From positions 1 to 36,507 of the forward strand of contig CBIFVZ010000037.1 in NCBI GenBank assembly GCA_966185765.1: 36,507 bases of DNA, in the 5' to 3' direction. The translations under genes and the position numbers were made by a program. Origin of the DNA: CBIFVZ01 sp966185765. GTDB taxonomy: Bacteria > Pseudomonadota > Gammaproteobacteria > Enterobacterales > Enterobacteriaceae. The notes below the pieces were generated by a model. It worked only from the letters and a program-made list of their open reading frames with translations. It had not been told where the DNA came from and ran no database searches. Positions 8,440 through 16,666 of the stretch are shown here, one piece after another (position 1 is the stretch's first letter; each line of letters opens with the position of its first letter).

Positions 8440-8718
8440 TCAAGCGACTTTAGCCTGCTGAAACAGGTTGTCCCACATGCCCAACACCAGCGCCTGATCG
8501 CGTGGAGACAACTCTCCGGCGTGAATGGCATTCTCCAGACTACGGGTCACGCTCGCGTATACCGCATCTGATGAATGGTCCTCGCCACTCTCCAGCTCAG
8601 CCACCGCCAGCGTCAGGTGTCCGCGCAGATAACCGCTGGCAAAAAGTTCATCATCGCTGGCGTGCTCCACCATGTCGTCAATTAACGCCAGAATGCGTGC
8701 TTCAAATTCCGCGATCAT
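8440..8718 (-). CDS. yfcL: YfcL family protein
   Basis: This small acidic cytoplasmic protein of 92 aa matches the enterobacterial YfcL family in length and sequence (MIAEFEARILALIDDMVEHA, GYLRGHLTLAVAELE). The function is not established. It is predicted to be mostly alpha-helical with no membrane segment. It is the last gene of the prmB-aroC-mepA-yfcA-epmC-yfcL operon, 24 nt after epmC, and a strong terminator follows it. The same neighbour order occurs in E. coli. Confidence 0.92.
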   Translation of the reverse strand: MIAEFEARILALIDDMVEHASDDELFASGYLRGHLTLAVAELESGEDHSSDAVYASVTRSLENAIHAGELSPRDQALVLGMWDNLFQQAKVA

Positions 8719-8742
8719 CGTTCTTCCTCTTAAATCCGTGGC

Positions 8743-9285
8743 TCACAGATCTTCCGGCCACGGGAACTGTGCCGCCGACAGCGGCGGCGTGTGGTAGTAA
8801 TCACGCAGCGCCTCAATAAAGCGCGCTGGACGTGGCGGAATACCCTTTTCCAGATATTCCATAACCTGCGCGTGTACACGGCGCTGGAAGACTACCCGGT
8901 CCGGCTCAACATCGCCTTCCAGGTTATCGCAGCTGACGTTAAACGGGTAGCCCGCTGCTACACAGAACAACCAGTCAAACGCCTGCGGTTTCACCTCAAC
9001 GTCTTCAAACTGGCTCTGGGTCTTCGCATCACGCCCATCCGGACAGTACCAGTAGCCAAAATCGACCTGCTCGCGTCGCGCTTTACCGGCGATACACCAG
9101 TGCGAGATTTCATGCAGCGCGCTGGCATAAAAACCGTGGGCAAACACAATGCGGTGATAAGGCGTTTCCTTATCTGCCGGAAGATAAATGGGTTCGTCGT
9201 CGCCTTTAATCAGACGAGTATTAAATTCGGCCGCGAAACAGCCGTCAAAGATATCAATTAATTGCTGATAGTGGTGTGTCATCAA
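8743..9285 (-). CDS. epmC: elongation factor P hydroxylase EpmC
   Basis: EpmC (formerly YfcM) hydroxylates the beta-lysylated lysine of elongation factor P, the last step of the modification that lets EF-P relieve ribosome stalling at polyproline. The 180-aa length agrees with the family (182 aa in E. coli). The metal-binding motif HEISH is at residues 58-62, and sequences such as PYHRIVFAHGFYASALHEIS and FDWLFCVAAGYPFNVSCDNL are family hallmarks. Two adjacent ATG codons occur at the start, and the second would remove one residue. It follows yfcA by 2 nt, so translation is probably coupled. Confidence 0.95.
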   Translation of the reverse strand: MMTHHYQQLIDIFDGCFAAEFNTRLIKGDDEPIYLPADKETPYHRIVFAHGFYASALHEISHWCIAGKARREQVDFGYWYCPDGRDAKTQSQFEDVEVKPQAFDWLFCVAAGYPFNVSCDNLEGDVEPDRVVFQRRVHAQVMEYLEKGIPPRPARFIEALRDYYHTPPLSAAQFPWPEDL

Positions 9286-9287
9286 AA

Positions 9288-10085
9288 TTACGCCATCCCC
9301 AGCCAGTGGAGGAAAGCCTGTCCGTGGCTGTCAAATAACAGTTTAGCGCTCATCACCGCCGAAACGATGACGATCATCGGGCGAATTAAACGCTGGCCTT
9401 TGCTGAGCACCAGTCGCGAACCGATACGCGCCCCGAGAAATTGACCGGCCATCATGACAAAGCCGGTGCCCCAGACCACCTTACCGCCGATAATAAACAA
9501 CAGCAGGCCGCCCAGATTTGATGTGGCATTCAACACTTTGGCATGCGCCGTTGATTTCGCCAGGTTATAGCCGCACAGCGTCACAAACGCCAGGGCATAA
9601 AACGAACCCGCACCAGGGCCAAAAAAACCGTCATAGAATCCCACGCAACCACCGGCAACCAGCGCGAACGGCAAGCCGTACAGACGACGCTGGCGATCGT
9701 CTTCACCCAGTCGCGGCATCAGCAGAAAATACAGGCCGATACCAATAACCAGCAGCGGCAGGATCTGGCGCAGAATATCGGCCTTAACGTGCTGCACTAA
9801 CAGCGCCCCGGCGGTAGAACCGATAAACGTCATCGCGATATTGAGCTTCTGATCGGCAAGGCTGACGACTTTACGGCGGATAAAGTACAGGCTTGCGGAT
9901 ACCGAGCCACCGCAGGCCTGAAGCTTATTGGTCGCCAGCGCCTGTGCGGGCGACATGCCTGCCGCCATCAGCGCAGGCACCGTCAGCAGACCACCGCCGC
10001 CTGCCAGCGCATCAATAAACCCGGCCAGCATCGCCACAAAAAACAACACCACCAGCAGCAGTGGTGAAACCATGAACCATTCCAT
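9288..10085 (-). CDS. yfcA: TSUP family inner-membrane transporter YfcA
   Basis: The 265-aa protein is a TauE/SafE/TSUP-type membrane protein with about seven to eight hydrophobic segments. Two repeated motifs are visible: GFIDALAGGGGLLTVPAL with LATNKLQACGGSVSA near the N-terminus, and GFYDGFFGPGAGSFYALAFV with KVLNATSNLGG in the second half. The family exports or imports sulfonates and other organic anions, but the YfcA substrate is unknown. It is near-identical in layout to E. coli YfcA (269 aa). It sits 12 nt after mepA in the same operon. Confidence 0.93.
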   Translation of the reverse strand: MEWFMVSPLLLVVLFFVAMLAGFIDALAGGGGLLTVPALMAAGMSPAQALATNKLQACGGSVSASLYFIRRKVVSLADQKLNIAMTFIGSTAGALLVQHVKADILRQILPLLVIGIGLYFLLMPRLGEDDRQRRLYGLPFALVAGGCVGFYDGFFGPGAGSFYALAFVTLCGYNLAKSTAHAKVLNATSNLGGLLLFIIGGKVVWGTGFVMMAGQFLGARIGSRLVLSKGQRLIRPMIVIVSAVMSAKLLFDSHGQAFLHWLGMA

Positions 10086-10097
10086 TGCATGACCCCG

Positions 10098-10922
10098 TCA
10101 GAGAAGGTGGTTATCCAGTAAAGCCTGACAGGAAGGCGGCAGCGGAGGCGGCGTCTTCTTCGCAGGTGTGCTGCCCGGTTTTGCTGGTTCAAACCAGCTT
10201 TGCAGCTCGTAGCCGCAGCCGTCACCGGCCGGTGGTGCGGCCTGTTCTTCGCATTCCAGGCTGCCCGCCGGGCAACGCAGGCGCACGTGCATATGGGCAC
10301 GATGGGCAAACCACGGGCGCACCTTGCGCAGCCACGCACGATCGGTTTGTCCTGCGGTCTCACACAGTTTCAGTTTGATAGCCGGATTGACGAAAATACG
10401 CGTGACGTCGTCGTCTTTCGCTGCCATCTTGATGAGTTCACCAATCTGCGGCTGCCACAGACGTTCCAGCACGCGCTTACCGTCCACGGCCACCAGGTCC
10501 AGCGCCTGCGGACGAGCCAGTTGCGCGGCAGTCCAGCGATTTTGCGGCAGTTGCAGGAAGATATCCACATCCAGTCCGGTCTGGTGGCTGGCATGTCCGC
10601 TGCTAAAACGCCCGCCAGCCGCCATACCCAGATCGCCAATCAGCAACGTGCCAAGCCCGGCCTGGTGAGCCTCACGGCTGAGCTTCTGAATAAACGTCAA
10701 TAGATCCGGATGACCGAAATAGCGACGCTGATCGGTACGCATCACCTGATAATCTTCGGAATTAAGCGGCAGTGGCTGCGCGCCAACGATACAACCGTTA
10801 GAGAACCCACCAATAGACTGTGGGCTGCCGGGAACAGGATGGGTTATTTTTTGCCACGGTGTCGCGGCTATAGCGGCGCTGCTGGCAAGCAGCGCAAGTA
10901 ATGCTATCAGCGATTTTTTCAT
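10098..10922 (-). CDS. mepA: penicillin-insensitive murein endopeptidase MepA
   Basis: MepA is a periplasmic LAS-type zinc metallopeptidase that cuts D-Ala-meso-DAP cross-links in peptidoglycan. The 274-aa length equals E. coli MepA. The signal peptide MKKSLIALLALLASSAAIAA cleaves at about residue 19-20. Zinc ligands are visible in HASHQTGLDVD (His113, Asp120) and in HRAHMHVRL (His210/His212). Six cysteines fit the known disulfides. The C-terminus has a Pro-rich stretch (AKKTPPPLPPSC). It starts 4 nt after the aroC stop, so it is translationally linked to aroC. Confidence 0.95.
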   Translation of the reverse strand: MKKSLIALLALLASSAAIAATPWQKITHPVPGSPQSIGGFSNGCIVGAQPLPLNSEDYQVMRTDQRRYFGHPDLLTFIQKLSREAHQAGLGTLLIGDLGMAAGGRFSSGHASHQTGLDVDIFLQLPQNRWTAAQLARPQALDLVAVDGKRVLERLWQPQIGELIKMAAKDDDVTRIFVNPAIKLKLCETAGQTDRAWLRKVRPWFAHRAHMHVRLRCPAGSLECEEQAAPPAGDGCGYELQSWFEPAKPGSTPAKKTPPPLPPSCQALLDNHLL

Positions 10923-10926
10923 GGTA

Positions 10927-12012
10927 TCACCAGCGTGGAATGGGGGTTACAACATCGCCATTCTGGCCGCGCTGGCGCAGCAGATGGTCCATCAACACAA
11001 TCGCCATCATGGCTTCGGCAATCGGTACTGCACGAATGCCCACGCACGGATCGTGACGCCCGCGGGTGATCATTTCCACCTCTTCGCCATCGCGCGTGAT
11101 GGTGCGCCCCGGCACCGTAATGCTGGAAGTCGGTTTGAGTGCAATACTCGCCACAATCTGCTGGCCGCTGCTGATACCGCCCAGTACGCCGCCTGCATGG
11201 TTACTCAGAAAGCCCGCTTTGGTGATTTCATCACGGTTCTGGCTGCCACGCAGCGCAACGGTGCTAAAACCATCGCCAATTTCCACGCCTTTAACAGCGT
11301 TAATGCTCATCAGGGCATGCGCAATGTCAGCATCCAGGCGGTCAAATACCGGCTCACCCAGACCTGGCGGCACGTTGTCGGCCACTACGGTCACTTTCGC
11401 GCCAATGGAGTCACCATCTTTTTTCAGCGCACGCATCAGCTCGTCCAGCGCGTCAATCTTATCCGGCTGCGGGCAGAAGAACGGATTTTGCTCAACCTGC
11501 GTCCAGTCCTGGATTTCCAGCGCAATATCGCCCATTTGTGTCAGGCAGGCACGCACATTAATGCCATGCTTTTGAGCCAGATATTTTTTCGCGATAGCGC
11601 CCGCCGCCACGCGCATTGCGGTTTCACGCGCAGACGAACGCCCACCACCGCGATAATCGCGCAGGCCATATTTTTGCTCGTAGGTGTAATCAGCGTGCCC
11701 CGGGCGGAACAAATCTTTAATCGCGCTGTAATCCTGAGAACGCTGATCGGTATTTTCAATCAGCAGGCCAATACTGGTGCCTGTGGTGACACCTTCAAAA
11801 ACCCCGGAGAGGATTTTGACCTGGTCTGGCTCGCGGCGCTGAGTGGTGTAGCGTGAGGTGCCAGGACGGCGACGGTCAAGATCGTGCTGTAAGTCTGCTT
11901 CGGTGAGCGGGATGCCAGGCGGCACACCGTCTACAATACAGCCCAGTGCCGGACCGTGGGATTCACCAAACGTCGTTACTTTGAAGAGTTGTCCAATACT
12001 GTTCCCTGCCAT
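10927..12012 (-). CDS. aroC: chorismate synthase
   Basis: AroC converts 5-enolpyruvylshikimate-3-phosphate to chorismate using reduced FMN, the last common step of aromatic amino acid, folate and quinone synthesis. The 361-aa protein shows the family signatures FGESHG near the start, RGGGRSSARETAMRVAAGA and RGSQNRDEI. The ATG at 12012 gives MAGNSIGQLFKVTTFGESHG, matching the E. coli start (361 aa); AAGGAG lies 5 nt upstream of it. A GTG at 12015 would add one Met. It follows prmB in the same operon. Confidence 0.97.
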   Translation of the reverse strand: MAGNSIGQLFKVTTFGESHGPALGCIVDGVPPGIPLTEADLQHDLDRRRPGTSRYTTQRREPDQVKILSGVFEGVTTGTSIGLLIENTDQRSQDYSAIKDLFRPGHADYTYEQKYGLRDYRGGGRSSARETAMRVAAGAIAKKYLAQKHGINVRACLTQMGDIALEIQDWTQVEQNPFFCPQPDKIDALDELMRALKKDGDSIGAKVTVVADNVPPGLGEPVFDRLDADIAHALMSINAVKGVEIGDGFSTVALRGSQNRDEITKAGFLSNHAGGVLGGISSGQQIVASIALKPTSSITVPGRTITRDGEEVEMITRGRHDPCVGIRAVPIAEAMMAIVLMDHLLRQRGQNGDVVTPIPRW

Positions 12013-12055
12013 CACGGCTCCTTACCGTAGTTATGTTGTCGTTATGATGGAAGCC

Positions 12056-12073
12056 GGCGGGTCATTGCCCGCC
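12056..12073. other. small hairpin in the prmB-aroC gap
   Basis: GGCGGG and CCCGCC form a 6-bp GC stem with a 6-nt loop, just after the prmB stop. No T-run follows in the direction of aroC, so it may only stabilise or modulate the prmB-aroC message rather than end it. Confidence 0.4.
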
Positions 12074-12083
12074 TTAATTATGA

Positions 12084-13016
12084 TTAATCGCGATAAATTC
12101 TGAACTGTTCACGCGCGGCGACAAGCTGAGCTTTGGTCAGCATAAAGACCCCGTCACCACCGTTATCAAACTCAAGCCAGGTAAAGGGTACATCCGGATA
12201 CTGTTCTATCAGGTGCACCATGCTGTTGCCTACTTCGCAAATCAGCACACCGTCGTTGCTCAGGTAGTCCGGTGCGCAGGCAAGAATACGACGCGCCAGC
12301 TTCAGGCCATCGGTTCCTGCCGCCAGCCCCAACTCCGGCTCATGCTGGTATTCACCGGGCAAGTCGCCCATGTCCTCGGCATCCACATACGGCGGATTGG
12401 TAACGATAACGTCATATTGCACTTTCGGCAGGTCGCGGAACAGGTCGCTGCGAATCGGTGTCACATTATGCAGCATGCCGTGCTCTTCAATATTACGCTC
12501 GGTCACCGCCAGTGCGTCGACGGAAATATCTACCGCATCCACTTCGGCTTGCGGGAAAGCGTAGGCACAGGCAATAGCGATACAACCACTGCCGGTACAC
12601 ATATCAAGAATGTGCTGCGGCTCATGGCTAATCAGGCCCGCAAAGTGGCTATTAATCAGCTCACCAATGGGCGAACGCGGCACCAGTACGCGCTCATCGA
12701 CATAGAATTCGTGACCACAGAACCAGGCTTTATTGGTGAGGTAGGCGACCGGAATACGCTCGTTAACGCGCCGAATAACCCGCTCAACAATGCGGTGACG
12801 CTCGCTGGAAGTCAGGCGCGAGGTACGCATATCTTCCGGAATATCCAACGGCAGATAAAGTGAAGGCAGCACCAGCTGAACAGCTTCGTCCCACGGGTTG
12901 TCAGTGCCGTGGCCGTACCAGATACCCGCAGCGCTAAAGCGGCTGACGGCCCAGCGCAGCATATCCTGAATGGTGTGCAGTTCACTGACTGCCTCATCGA
13001 CGAAAATTTTGTCCAC
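12084..13016 (-). CDS. prmB: 50S ribosomal protein L3 glutamine methyltransferase PrmB
   Basis: PrmB methylates a glutamine of ribosomal protein L3 (Gln150 in E. coli) using SAM. The 310-aa length is identical to the E. coli enzyme. The SAM-binding motif DMCTGSGCIAIACA begins at residue 138, and the catalytic NPPY, typical of N5-glutamine methyltransferases, is at 207-210. The start is GTG at 13016, with GGAGG about 6 nt upstream, and gives MDKIFVDEAV. It is the first gene of the minus-strand operon through yfcL and is divergent from smrB across a 171-bp promoter region. Confidence 0.96.
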   Translation of the reverse strand: MDKIFVDEAVSELHTIQDMLRWAVSRFSAAGIWYGHGTDNPWDEAVQLVLPSLYLPLDIPEDMRTSRLTSSERHRIVERVIRRVNERIPVAYLTNKAWFCGHEFYVDERVLVPRSPIGELINSHFAGLISHEPQHILDMCTGSGCIAIACAYAFPQAEVDAVDISVDALAVTERNIEEHGMLHNVTPIRSDLFRDLPKVQYDVIVTNPPYVDAEDMGDLPGEYQHEPELGLAAGTDGLKLARRILACAPDYLSNDGVLICEVGNSMVHLIEQYPDVPFTWLEFDNGGDGVFMLTKAQLVAAREQFRIYRD

Positions 13017-13187
13017 TTTTGCCCTCCGCCGGACGATATCGCATAGTATTCGGCGGCTAGTGTGCCACGAACACCGTCACAAATCAGCAGGCAAGCACAA
13101 CTGGTCACGTGAAAAGAACGGCTCACGTTAACGGCGCGGACAAAAACGGGTACACTTCGGAACATTTCATATATCCACGAGAGACGC

Positions 13188-13739
13188 ATGAAGAAGAAAT
13201 CTTCACTCAGCCCTGAGGATAAGGCGCTGTTTCGCGGGTTGATGAATGGCGCCCGCAAGCTGACTCAGGACACGGTCGTCCATCGTCCTGCGCGTAAAAA
13301 GCCCGGTGTGGTGCCGCAAAAGCGGCTCATCAGCGAGCAGATTGACGCAAGCCATTATTTTTCAGACGAGTTTCAGCCGCTGCTGTCAACCGATGGACCG
13401 TCACGCTATGTGCGCCAGGATGTCAGCCCGTTTGAGCTGAAAAAACTGCGTCGCGGCGATTATTCCCCGGAACTGTTTCTGGATTTACACGGGCTGACGC
13501 AGCACCAGGCCAAGCAGGAGTTGGGCGCGCTGATTGCCGCCTGCCGCCGCGAGCATATCTGGTGCGCCTGCGTAATGCACGGTCACGGTAAGCACGTTCT
13601 TAAACAGCAGACACCGCTATGGCTGGCGCAGCACCCCCACATTATGGCGTTTCATCAGGCACCGAAAGAGTACGGCGGCGATGCAGCACTGCTGATATTG
13701 ATTGAAACCGAAGAGTGGCAACCACCAGAATTGCCCTGA
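13188..13739 (+). CDS. smrB: ribosome rescue factor SmrB
   Basis: SmrB is an Smr-domain endonuclease recruited to collided ribosomes, where it cuts the mRNA between them and starts rescue. The 183-aa length matches the family (E. coli YfcN/SmrB). The N-terminal part (about 1-90) is the ribosome-binding extension. The Smr domain carries the catalytic DLHG at 99-102 and HGHGKHVLK starting at 131. It stands alone, divergent from prmB and convergent with sixA. Confidence 0.95.
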   Translation: MKKKSSLSPEDKALFRGLMNGARKLTQDTVVHRPARKKPGVVPQKRLISEQIDASHYFSDEFQPLLSTDGPSRYVRQDVSPFELKKLRRGDYSPELFLDLHGLTQHQAKQELGALIAACRREHIWCACVMHGHGKHVLKQQTPLWLAQHPHIMAFHQAPKEYGGDAALLILIETEEWQPPELP

Positions 13740-13761
13740 ATACAGGGTGTCAGAAACGAGA

Positions 13762-13782
13762 AGAGCCGCAAAACGCGGCTCT
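13762..13782. terminator. hairpin between converging smrB and sixA
   Basis: AGAGCCGC and GCGGCTCT form an 8-bp perfect stem with a 5-nt loop. It lies 23 bp after the smrB stop and 31 bp beyond the sixA stop. A partially T-rich tail exists on the minus strand (TCTCGTTTCT), so it probably serves both genes. Confidence 0.65.
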
Positions 13783-13812
13783 GAGAACAGTCACTGGCAC
13801 AGCGTAATCGAC

Positions 13813-14301
13813 TCAGATAGCCTTTGCCATCTTCAGATTACACGGGCTCATCTGCCAGTTAAATACGCCCTGCCCGGTTTTTGCATCCAGCGTGACGCAG
13901 GCAATGGCAGAGGTAGTGAACATCGGTGCAGTCTCGCTCGGGCAAAGTTCTGCGACCAGATAGCCGACGAGCGGCAGATGGGAAATCACCAGCACAGACT
14001 CCACGCCTTCAGCGGCTAGTGCCCCGAGGTAGTCACCCACGAGTTCAATATCACCGCCTGGTGTAAGCTCCGGCAGCACATCTTCCGTCGCCGGAAGTGT
14101 TAACACACCGCGTACTGTTTCCAGCGTCTGTCTGGCTCGCAGGTAAGGGCTAACCAGAACACGTTCAATACTCACCTTCTGATTTTGTAACCAGTTCGCC
14201 ATCAGGCGGGTCTCGTCACAACCACAGGCCGTCAGCGGACGGACTGAATCACTGGCGGCATCAAGGGCTGCGTCGCCGTGACGCATGATAAAAACTTGCA
14301 T
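13813..14301 (-). CDS. sixA: phosphohistidine phosphatase SixA
   Basis: SixA belongs to the histidine phosphatase superfamily and removes phosphate from phosphohistidine, acting on the ArcB HPt domain and on the nitrogen phosphotransferase protein NPr. The 162-aa protein begins MQVFIMRHGDA, with the catalytic RHG (His8), and has the second histidine in VISHLPLVG. Length and start agree with E. coli SixA (161 aa). It is transcribed alone from the 214-bp gap after fadJ. Confidence 0.95.
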   Translation of the reverse strand: MQVFIMRHGDAALDAASDSVRPLTACGCDETRLMANWLQNQKVSIERVLVSPYLRARQTLETVRGVLTLPATEDVLPELTPGGDIELVGDYLGALAAEGVESVLVISHLPLVGYLVAELCPSETAPMFTTSAIACVTLDAKTGQGVFNWQMSPCNLKMAKAI

Positions 14302-14457
14302 ATTGCACCGCTTTTGTTAACCAGAATCGTCAACTTACTCCACCAGGTATAACACCAGAAATGGGGATTAGCCGACGGCCGGGCATGTTGCCTGAACCAT
14401 TTTTTCGATGGAACGCAGTCTTTTACCCTAATGGTATAAGTGTAGTCAATCGCTGTT

Positions 14458-14487
14458 TACAAAACGAGCACATCAGAATGTGCTCAT
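14458..14487 (-). terminator. rho-independent terminator after fadJ
   Basis: On the minus strand, GAGCACAT and ATGTGCTC form an 8-bp perfect stem with a 4-nt loop, followed by GTTTTGT. It lies about 30 bp past the fadJ stop and closes the fadIJ operon. The remainder of the fadJ-sixA gap presumably holds the sixA promoter. Confidence 0.75.
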
Positions 14488-14515
14488 TACCATTTTATCG
14501 TTTGATGATGAGCGG

Positions 14516-16666
14516 TTATGCCACCTCCGGTGACTCAGCGGGCGCAGTGCTCCACCAGCGAGCGTCGTTGTGCGCCATACGCCGCAATGCCTCGCAGGGC
14601 GCGAACCGCTCGCCGTAGCCCGCAGTAAGCTGTTCAAGCTCCTCAACCATACGCCTGGCACCAAGCGTATCCATATAATAAAACGGCCCGCCAAGAAACG
14701 GCGGAAAACCGATGCCAAATACCGCGCCAATGTCACCGTCGCGCGGGCTGCGTACCACGCCTTCATCCAGACAGCGCGCGGCTTCGTTGAGCATCATCAT
14801 CATGCAGCGCCGGGCAATATCCTGTTGCGACTGACGCGCTACTGGCGTAACGCCCAGCAGTTGATATATCGCCGGGTCTGCCTTTTTACTGTTTTTACGC
14901 CCTTTAGCGGGGTAGAGATAGAAGCCACGACCGTTTTTTCGCCCTTTGCGATCGTCATTCAAAATTGCTGAAACGTTTTCAGGGGCAGAGAAGCGTGAGC
15001 CATAAGCCTGTTCCAGAATCGGTATGATTTTGGTGCCAACATCGATGCCCACTTCGTCAAGCAACTGGACAGGTCCCACCGGGAATCCCGCCTGCACTAA
15101 CGCGTCATCAATGTTCTCAATAGGCTCGCCTTCTGCCAGACAACGCAGCGCCTCATTAATATACGGGGCCAGAATACGGTTAACATAAAAGCCCGCTTTA
15201 TCTGCCACCACAATCGGCGTTTTCCCCTGACGCTTTGCCAGGCTCACCACCGTAGAGATGGTTTGTTCACTGGTTCCGCCATGAGGTATCACTTCCACCA
15301 GCGGCATTTTGTCGACCGGGCTGAAAAAATGCAGTCCGATGACCTGCTCCGGGCGCTGAGCATGCGCGGCAATATCATGAATGGGCAACGACGACGTGTT
15401 AGAAGCAAAAATGGTATACGTTGGCGCATGCTTCTCGACCTCAGCCACCATCTGCTGCTTGAGCGCCAGGTCTTCAAACACCGCTTCAATCACCACATCG
15501 CGGTGCTGAAAACCGCTGTAATCAGTCGTGCCGGAAATACGTGAAAGCACGCGGTCACGCTCGCTCGCCTTAATATGACGACGGCGTACGCGAGTGCTGA
15601 GCAAATCCCAGCTATATTTCAGCGCGTGCGTGATGCCATCTTCGCGGATATCGCGAATACGCACCGCCAGATTGCCTTTCGCTGCCGTCACGTTGGCGAT
15701 TCCACCGCCCATCAGACCGCCGCCAAGCACGCCAATCTGACGCAGTTCACGGGGTGGCACGTCACTTCCTGGGTCTTTTTTGATGTCGGTGCTGGTAAAG
15801 AAAAGATGGCGCAACGCGCCTGACTCACGGCTCATTGCCAGCTCGCCAAACGCCCGCGCTTCAGACTCGTAACCGCTGGCGCTGCCGTGGGTAAGCCCGG
15901 TGCGTACGGTGTCAATAATGCGCCCAGGCGCCGGATAGTTGCCGTGCGTTTTCTGACGAGTCTTTTTTTCGACGGTGCTAAACAGCAGTGCACGGGCAAG
16001 CGGGCCTGCCAGTAAACGCTCACGCAATGCAAGCTTAGGTGCGGATACATCGCGCTTTTTCGCAAGCTCGACGGCGCTTTCCAGTAAAATGGAATGCGGT
16101 ACAACGTCATCCACCAGCCCGGCCTTCAGCGCCTGGCGCGGACGTAACTGCTTGCCGGTTAGCATCATCTCAAGGGCCACCGTCACGCCAACAAGGCGCG
16201 GCAGGCGCTGCGTACCACCAGAGCCAGGCAGCAGACCCAGCTGAACTTCCGGCAGGCCGAGACGGGTTTTGTCATCATCGCTGCAAATGCGACGATGGCA
16301 AGCCAGCGCCAGCTCCAGACCGCCACCCAGGCAGGGGCCGTGAATCGCCGCGACAACGGGCACCGGCAACCCGGCAATTTCTGCCATGATTTGCTGTCCC
16401 TGGCGCGCCAGCGACTGTGCCTGGGCTGCACTCTTACAGTCCGCGATCATGTTGATGTCGGCACCAGCAATAAAGTTATCCGGCTTGCCGGAGATAATAA
16501 CCACTCCCTCAAGCAGGTGGTTTTCACGCAGCTGGCGCACAATAGCGCTCACTTCCTCACCAAATTCCGCCTTGAGCGTATTCATTTTTTCGCCAGGTAC
16601 GTCGATGGTGACTACAGCCACGTTGTCCGGACGCAGCGCCAGAGTAAATACCGGTGTCGTTTGCAT
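14516..16666 (-). CDS. fadJ: fatty acid oxidation complex alpha subunit FadJ
   Basis: FadJ is the multifunctional alpha subunit of the FadIJ (anaerobic) beta-oxidation complex: enoyl-CoA hydratase, 3-hydroxyacyl-CoA dehydrogenase and epimerase. The 716-aa length agrees with E. coli (714). The N-terminal crotonase domain has GPCLGGGLELALAC with Glu118 and LGLPEVQLGLLPGSGGTQRL with Glu140 as catalytic acids. The NAD-binding motif GVLGGGLMGGGIANV begins near residue 308, and IGLHFFSPVDKMPLVEVI marks the dehydrogenase domain. Its ATG overlaps the fadI stop by one base (TAATG), so the two subunits are translationally coupled. Confidence 0.97.
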   Translation of the reverse strand: MQTTPVFTLALRPDNVAVVTIDVPGEKMNTLKAEFGEEVSAIVRQLRENHLLEGVVIISGKPDNFIAGADINMIADCKSAAQAQSLARQGQQIMAEIAGLPVPVVAAIHGPCLGGGLELALACHRRICSDDDKTRLGLPEVQLGLLPGSGGTQRLPRLVGVTVALEMMLTGKQLRPRQALKAGLVDDVVPHSILLESAVELAKKRDVSAPKLALRERLLAGPLARALLFSTVEKKTRQKTHGNYPAPGRIIDTVRTGLTHGSASGYESEARAFGELAMSRESGALRHLFFTSTDIKKDPGSDVPPRELRQIGVLGGGLMGGGIANVTAAKGNLAVRIRDIREDGITHALKYSWDLLSTRVRRRHIKASERDRVLSRISGTTDYSGFQHRDVVIEAVFEDLALKQQMVAEVEKHAPTYTIFASNTSSLPIHDIAAHAQRPEQVIGLHFFSPVDKMPLVEVIPHGGTSEQTISTVVSLAKRQGKTPIVVADKAGFYVNRILAPYINEALRCLAEGEPIENIDDALVQAGFPVGPVQLLDEVGIDVGTKIIPILEQAYGSRFSAPENVSAILNDDRKGRKNGRGFYLYPAKGRKNSKKADPAIYQLLGVTPVARQSQQDIARRCMMMMLNEAARCLDEGVVRSPRDGDIGAVFGIGFPPFLGGPFYYMDTLGARRMVEELEQLTAGYGERFAPCEALRRMAHNDARWWSTAPAESPEVA

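Noticed and set aside
10921..11856. 311-codon plus-strand open frame opposite aroC
   Set aside because: It lies entirely antisense to the well-conserved aroC gene, its composition (His/Arg/Thr-rich) is typical of a shadow frame, and it has no family resemblance.
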